Shown piece after piece: positions 5,887 to 7,353 of a DNA stretch of 7,353 nucleotides; position 1 is the first letter of the stretch, and each line of letters opens with the position of its first letter. The position numbers and the translations under genes are program-made. This DNA is from Candidatus Thorarchaeota archaeon. Its GTDB lineage: Archaea; Asgardarchaeota; Thorarchaeia; Thorarchaeales; Thorarchaeaceae. Location: the NCBI GenBank assembly GCA_004524595.1, contig SDOA01000164.1, positions 1 through 7,353 on the forward strand, read 5' to 3'. Under the pieces are notes generated by a model. That model was not told the DNA's origin and searched no databases. It saw only the letters and a program-made list of their open reading frames with translations.

Positions 5887-6063
5887 TTACATAGCTTCTG
5901 GATTATAATCAGATGCCTGGTTGTCGATTTTTCTTTTCAGTACAGTACGAAGTAATTTGCCAATTATACTTCCACTATTTGGCAATTGTTCGTAATCATA
6001 CCTACGCAATTTCTTCCAATCAAGTGCTTCTTCGATTATGGTTTGATACCAATAACAATATAC
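5887..6063 (-). other. short open frame after the methyltransferase, possible gene remnant
   Basis: Open on the - strand for 58 codons between a TGA at 6064-6066 and a TAA at 5887-5889, in a different frame from the methyltransferase and overlapping its last codons. From 6039 down it reads like real protein, with IIEEALDWKKLRRYDYEQLP near the start and IIGKLLRTVLKRKI later, suggesting amphipathic helices. No ATG or GTG begins it; the first usable start is a TTG at 6007-6009, giving 40 residues behind a weak GGAAG. It may be a small gene, the remnant of a partner gene, or the original C-terminus of the methyltransferase lost by a frameshift. No family is recognised, and length alone is not beyond chance. 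Confidence 0.3.
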
Positions 6064-7349
6064 TCAGTAGGATAAGCTTCTGAAGTGGCATCTCTGCTTG
6101 AAGAGAATCTACCTGTCCCCTTGTCTCTTGTCTGAGGCAGTATCTTTGAGGGTATCTCTCTCTTCACAATTTTTTCTATCTGAAATCCACAATGTACCAA
6201 GCTCTCAGCAAATACCTGTGCATTCAGAATATCAACGCCCTTCAAAGCTGTATTCCCAATTACATAACAGCAACGCCCACCGTCTTTAAGAATTCTATAA
6301 CTTTCACGAAATACTTCTTCCATATCGCAAAAGTACTCTCTAATCTCTTGTGCAGTCTTCTTATGCGGATTAATTTGAGTGATGATCTCCTGAGCGATCT
6401 CACTTCTCGGATTTCTTTTTGAAGCAGAGCAAAAACCCGTTCCAATGAACTCCTTTCGATGGGTATTGTAGTCATCTGCAAGTTCAAGCCATAACGTCGA
6501 GAGCTGATGGAGGTCTGCATATTCATAACTTGTGACATAAGGACTAGAGGACACAATGAGATCAACACAAGAATCAACAAGAGGTTGACTTCGAGCATCG
6601 TTCTGAGAGATTTTTAGATAGTCATGAATATTGCTTCGAACATGTTCAGGAACTTTCTCATAGAATGCTCTGTTGCCATGGACCATCTTCTTGAGATGAC
6701 TTCTAATAGACAAGTAAGGATCCTTTGGGCTCTTAGTATGGTCTCTTGTTGGTTTGGTACTTCTTTGAAGCCAGATTGAACAATTCTTCAAAATGTGACT
6801 AAATGCTACTAGAAGGAATCTTCTTACAAGCAGGTCTGACTCGTTTAGAATGATCTTCAGAATTCTCCCAATTTCCATTTTATTCTTCTCGGGAAACCAA
6901 TATTCTATCCTCTCAATATTCTTCTCTGGCAATTTGATAAGACTACTATCACCACCTAGACTATGATTCGTGGAGGTGGGTCTTATTCCTGCTAAGAATC
7001 GTTTGATTTTCAAATCAAGATAAGAAGGATCGATGGGAACTGATTTTGCCTGGGTCATCAGAAGAGCAATTCCATTGATATCAGTACCGCTCGCAATGTA
7101 CCCTCGTGATATTGCAGTAACAATTGTAGTTCCACTTCCGAAAAATGGGTCATTGACATGTGCATGACTCGAAGTCACGTATTCATCAAAGAGTCTTTCG
7201 ACAAGTTGAGGGATGAATTTAGCAGGATACCGATGATAACCATGAGTCCATTTGGCAGTCTCAGTTCTAGAGATATCAGCAAAAGACCAAGATGGGTCAA
7301 CCTCTACCTCTCCGAACATCTGAAGTACTTTTGCCTTTATAGACTCCAT
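6036..7349 (-). CDS. DNA amino-methyltransferase (N4-cytosine/N6-adenine type), motif IV altered
   Basis: A 437-residue S-adenosylmethionine-dependent enzyme that would methylate an exocyclic amine of C or A in DNA. Motif X is KWTHGYHRYPAKFIPQLV (33-50), motif I, the SAM loop, is DPFFGSGTT (67-75), and TDINGIA follows. About 190 residues, probably target recognition, separate these from motif IV at 267-271 (SSSPY), which continues VTSYEYADLHQLSTLWLEL. A late GGRCCYVIGNTALKG and the strand EYIVIGIKP close the domain. The X-I-spacer-IV order resembles alpha-type enzymes. The catalytic motif is normally SPPY; here the first Pro is Ser269 (AGT, 6543-6545), which may lower or abolish activity. No restriction enzyme is seen, so it is an orphan within the window. 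ATG 7349 fits the family start, but only four bases precede it here, so a longer N-terminus cannot be excluded. Confidence 0.85.
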   Translation of the reverse strand: MESIKAKVLQMFGEVEVDPSWSFADISRTETAKWTHGYHRYPAKFIPQLVERLFDEYVTSSHAHVNDPFFGSGTTIVTAISRGYIASGTDINGIALLMTQAKSVPIDPSYLDLKIKRFLAGIRPTSTNHSLGGDSSLIKLPEKNIERIEYWFPEKNKMEIGRILKIILNESDLLVRRFLLVAFSHILKNCSIWLQRSTKPTRDHTKSPKDPYLSIRSHLKKMVHGNRAFYEKVPEHVRSNIHDYLKISQNDARSQPLVDSCVDLIVSSSPYVTSYEYADLHQLSTLWLELADDYNTHRKEFIGTGFCSASKRNPRSEIAQEIITQINPHKKTAQEIREYFCDMEEVFRESYRILKDGGRCCYVIGNTALKGVDILNAQVFAESLVHCGFQIEKIVKREIPSKILPQTRDKGTGRFSSSRDATSEAYPTEYIVIGIKP

Positions 7350-7353
7350 CTCA

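Noticed and set aside
5957..5985. Inverted repeat TTGCCAA/TTGGCAA with a 15-base loop, considered as terminator for the methyltransferase
   Set aside because: The loop is long, no T-run follows on the - strand, and the repeat lies inside the protein-like short frame, so chance or coding cause is as likely.
6260..6598. A 112-codon - strand frame overlapping the methyltransferase
   Set aside because: It is a frame-shifted shadow of the region holding methyltransferase motif IV.
6036..7349. A full restriction-modification or defence island around the methyltransferase
   Set aside because: No restriction enzyme, recombinase or other defence gene is visible next to it in this window; the nuclease-like protein is about 2.3 kb away on the other strand with four unrelated elements between.

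Overview
The window looks like archaeal chromosome of moderate to low GC. Three things point that way. The cysteine-desulfurase homologue is of the Archaeoglobus fulgidus IscS type, the regulators are Lrp/AsnC-like and small winged-helix proteins, and several genes have GGTG-type ribosome sites and TATA-like upstream elements. An Asgard or other uncultivated lineage would fit, but nothing here fixes the phylum. There is no RNA gene, CRISPR array or insertion sequence.

Layout. Positions 1-207 hold a possible tail of an upstream gene and a weak promoter. Positions 208-2427 (+) are a compact iron-sulfur/sulfur-transfer operon: a TusA-like sulfur carrier, an IscS homologue and an IscU scaffold. 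Two more + genes follow at 2476-3693: a GNAT acetyltransferase and a PD-(D/E)XK-nuclease-like protein with a C-terminal winged helix. The latter meets a large - strand tandem Lrp-like regulator (3694-4848) stop to stop. A 150-base divergent region separates that regulator from a small + strand winged-helix protein (5001-5279). Then come a - strand Cys-rich thioredoxin/glutaredoxin-like protein (5323-5676), about 360 bases without a clear gene but with one short open frame, and a - strand DNA methyltransferase (6036-7349) reaching the window edge.

The strongest biology is in the first operon. The IscS homologue keeps the persulfide-forming Cys but has Asp where the PLP-binding Lys should be (SSND instead of SAHK), as I recall for A. 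fulgidus IscS. It should therefore not release sulfur from cysteine in the normal way. The neighbouring IscU keeps all cluster ligands but carries a C-terminal domain of about 115 residues that reads as the NADPH-binding half of thioredoxin reductase, with its CxxC, glycine loop and phosphate-binding arginines all missing. With a TusA-type carrier just upstream, the three genes suggest a variant assembly module that receives sulfur as sulfide or persulfide and uses a dead reductase fragment for docking or regulation. That last step is inference.

The second half is ordinary accessory DNA: regulators, a putative nuclease and an orphan methyltransferase whose catalytic motif IV reads SSPY rather than SPPY.
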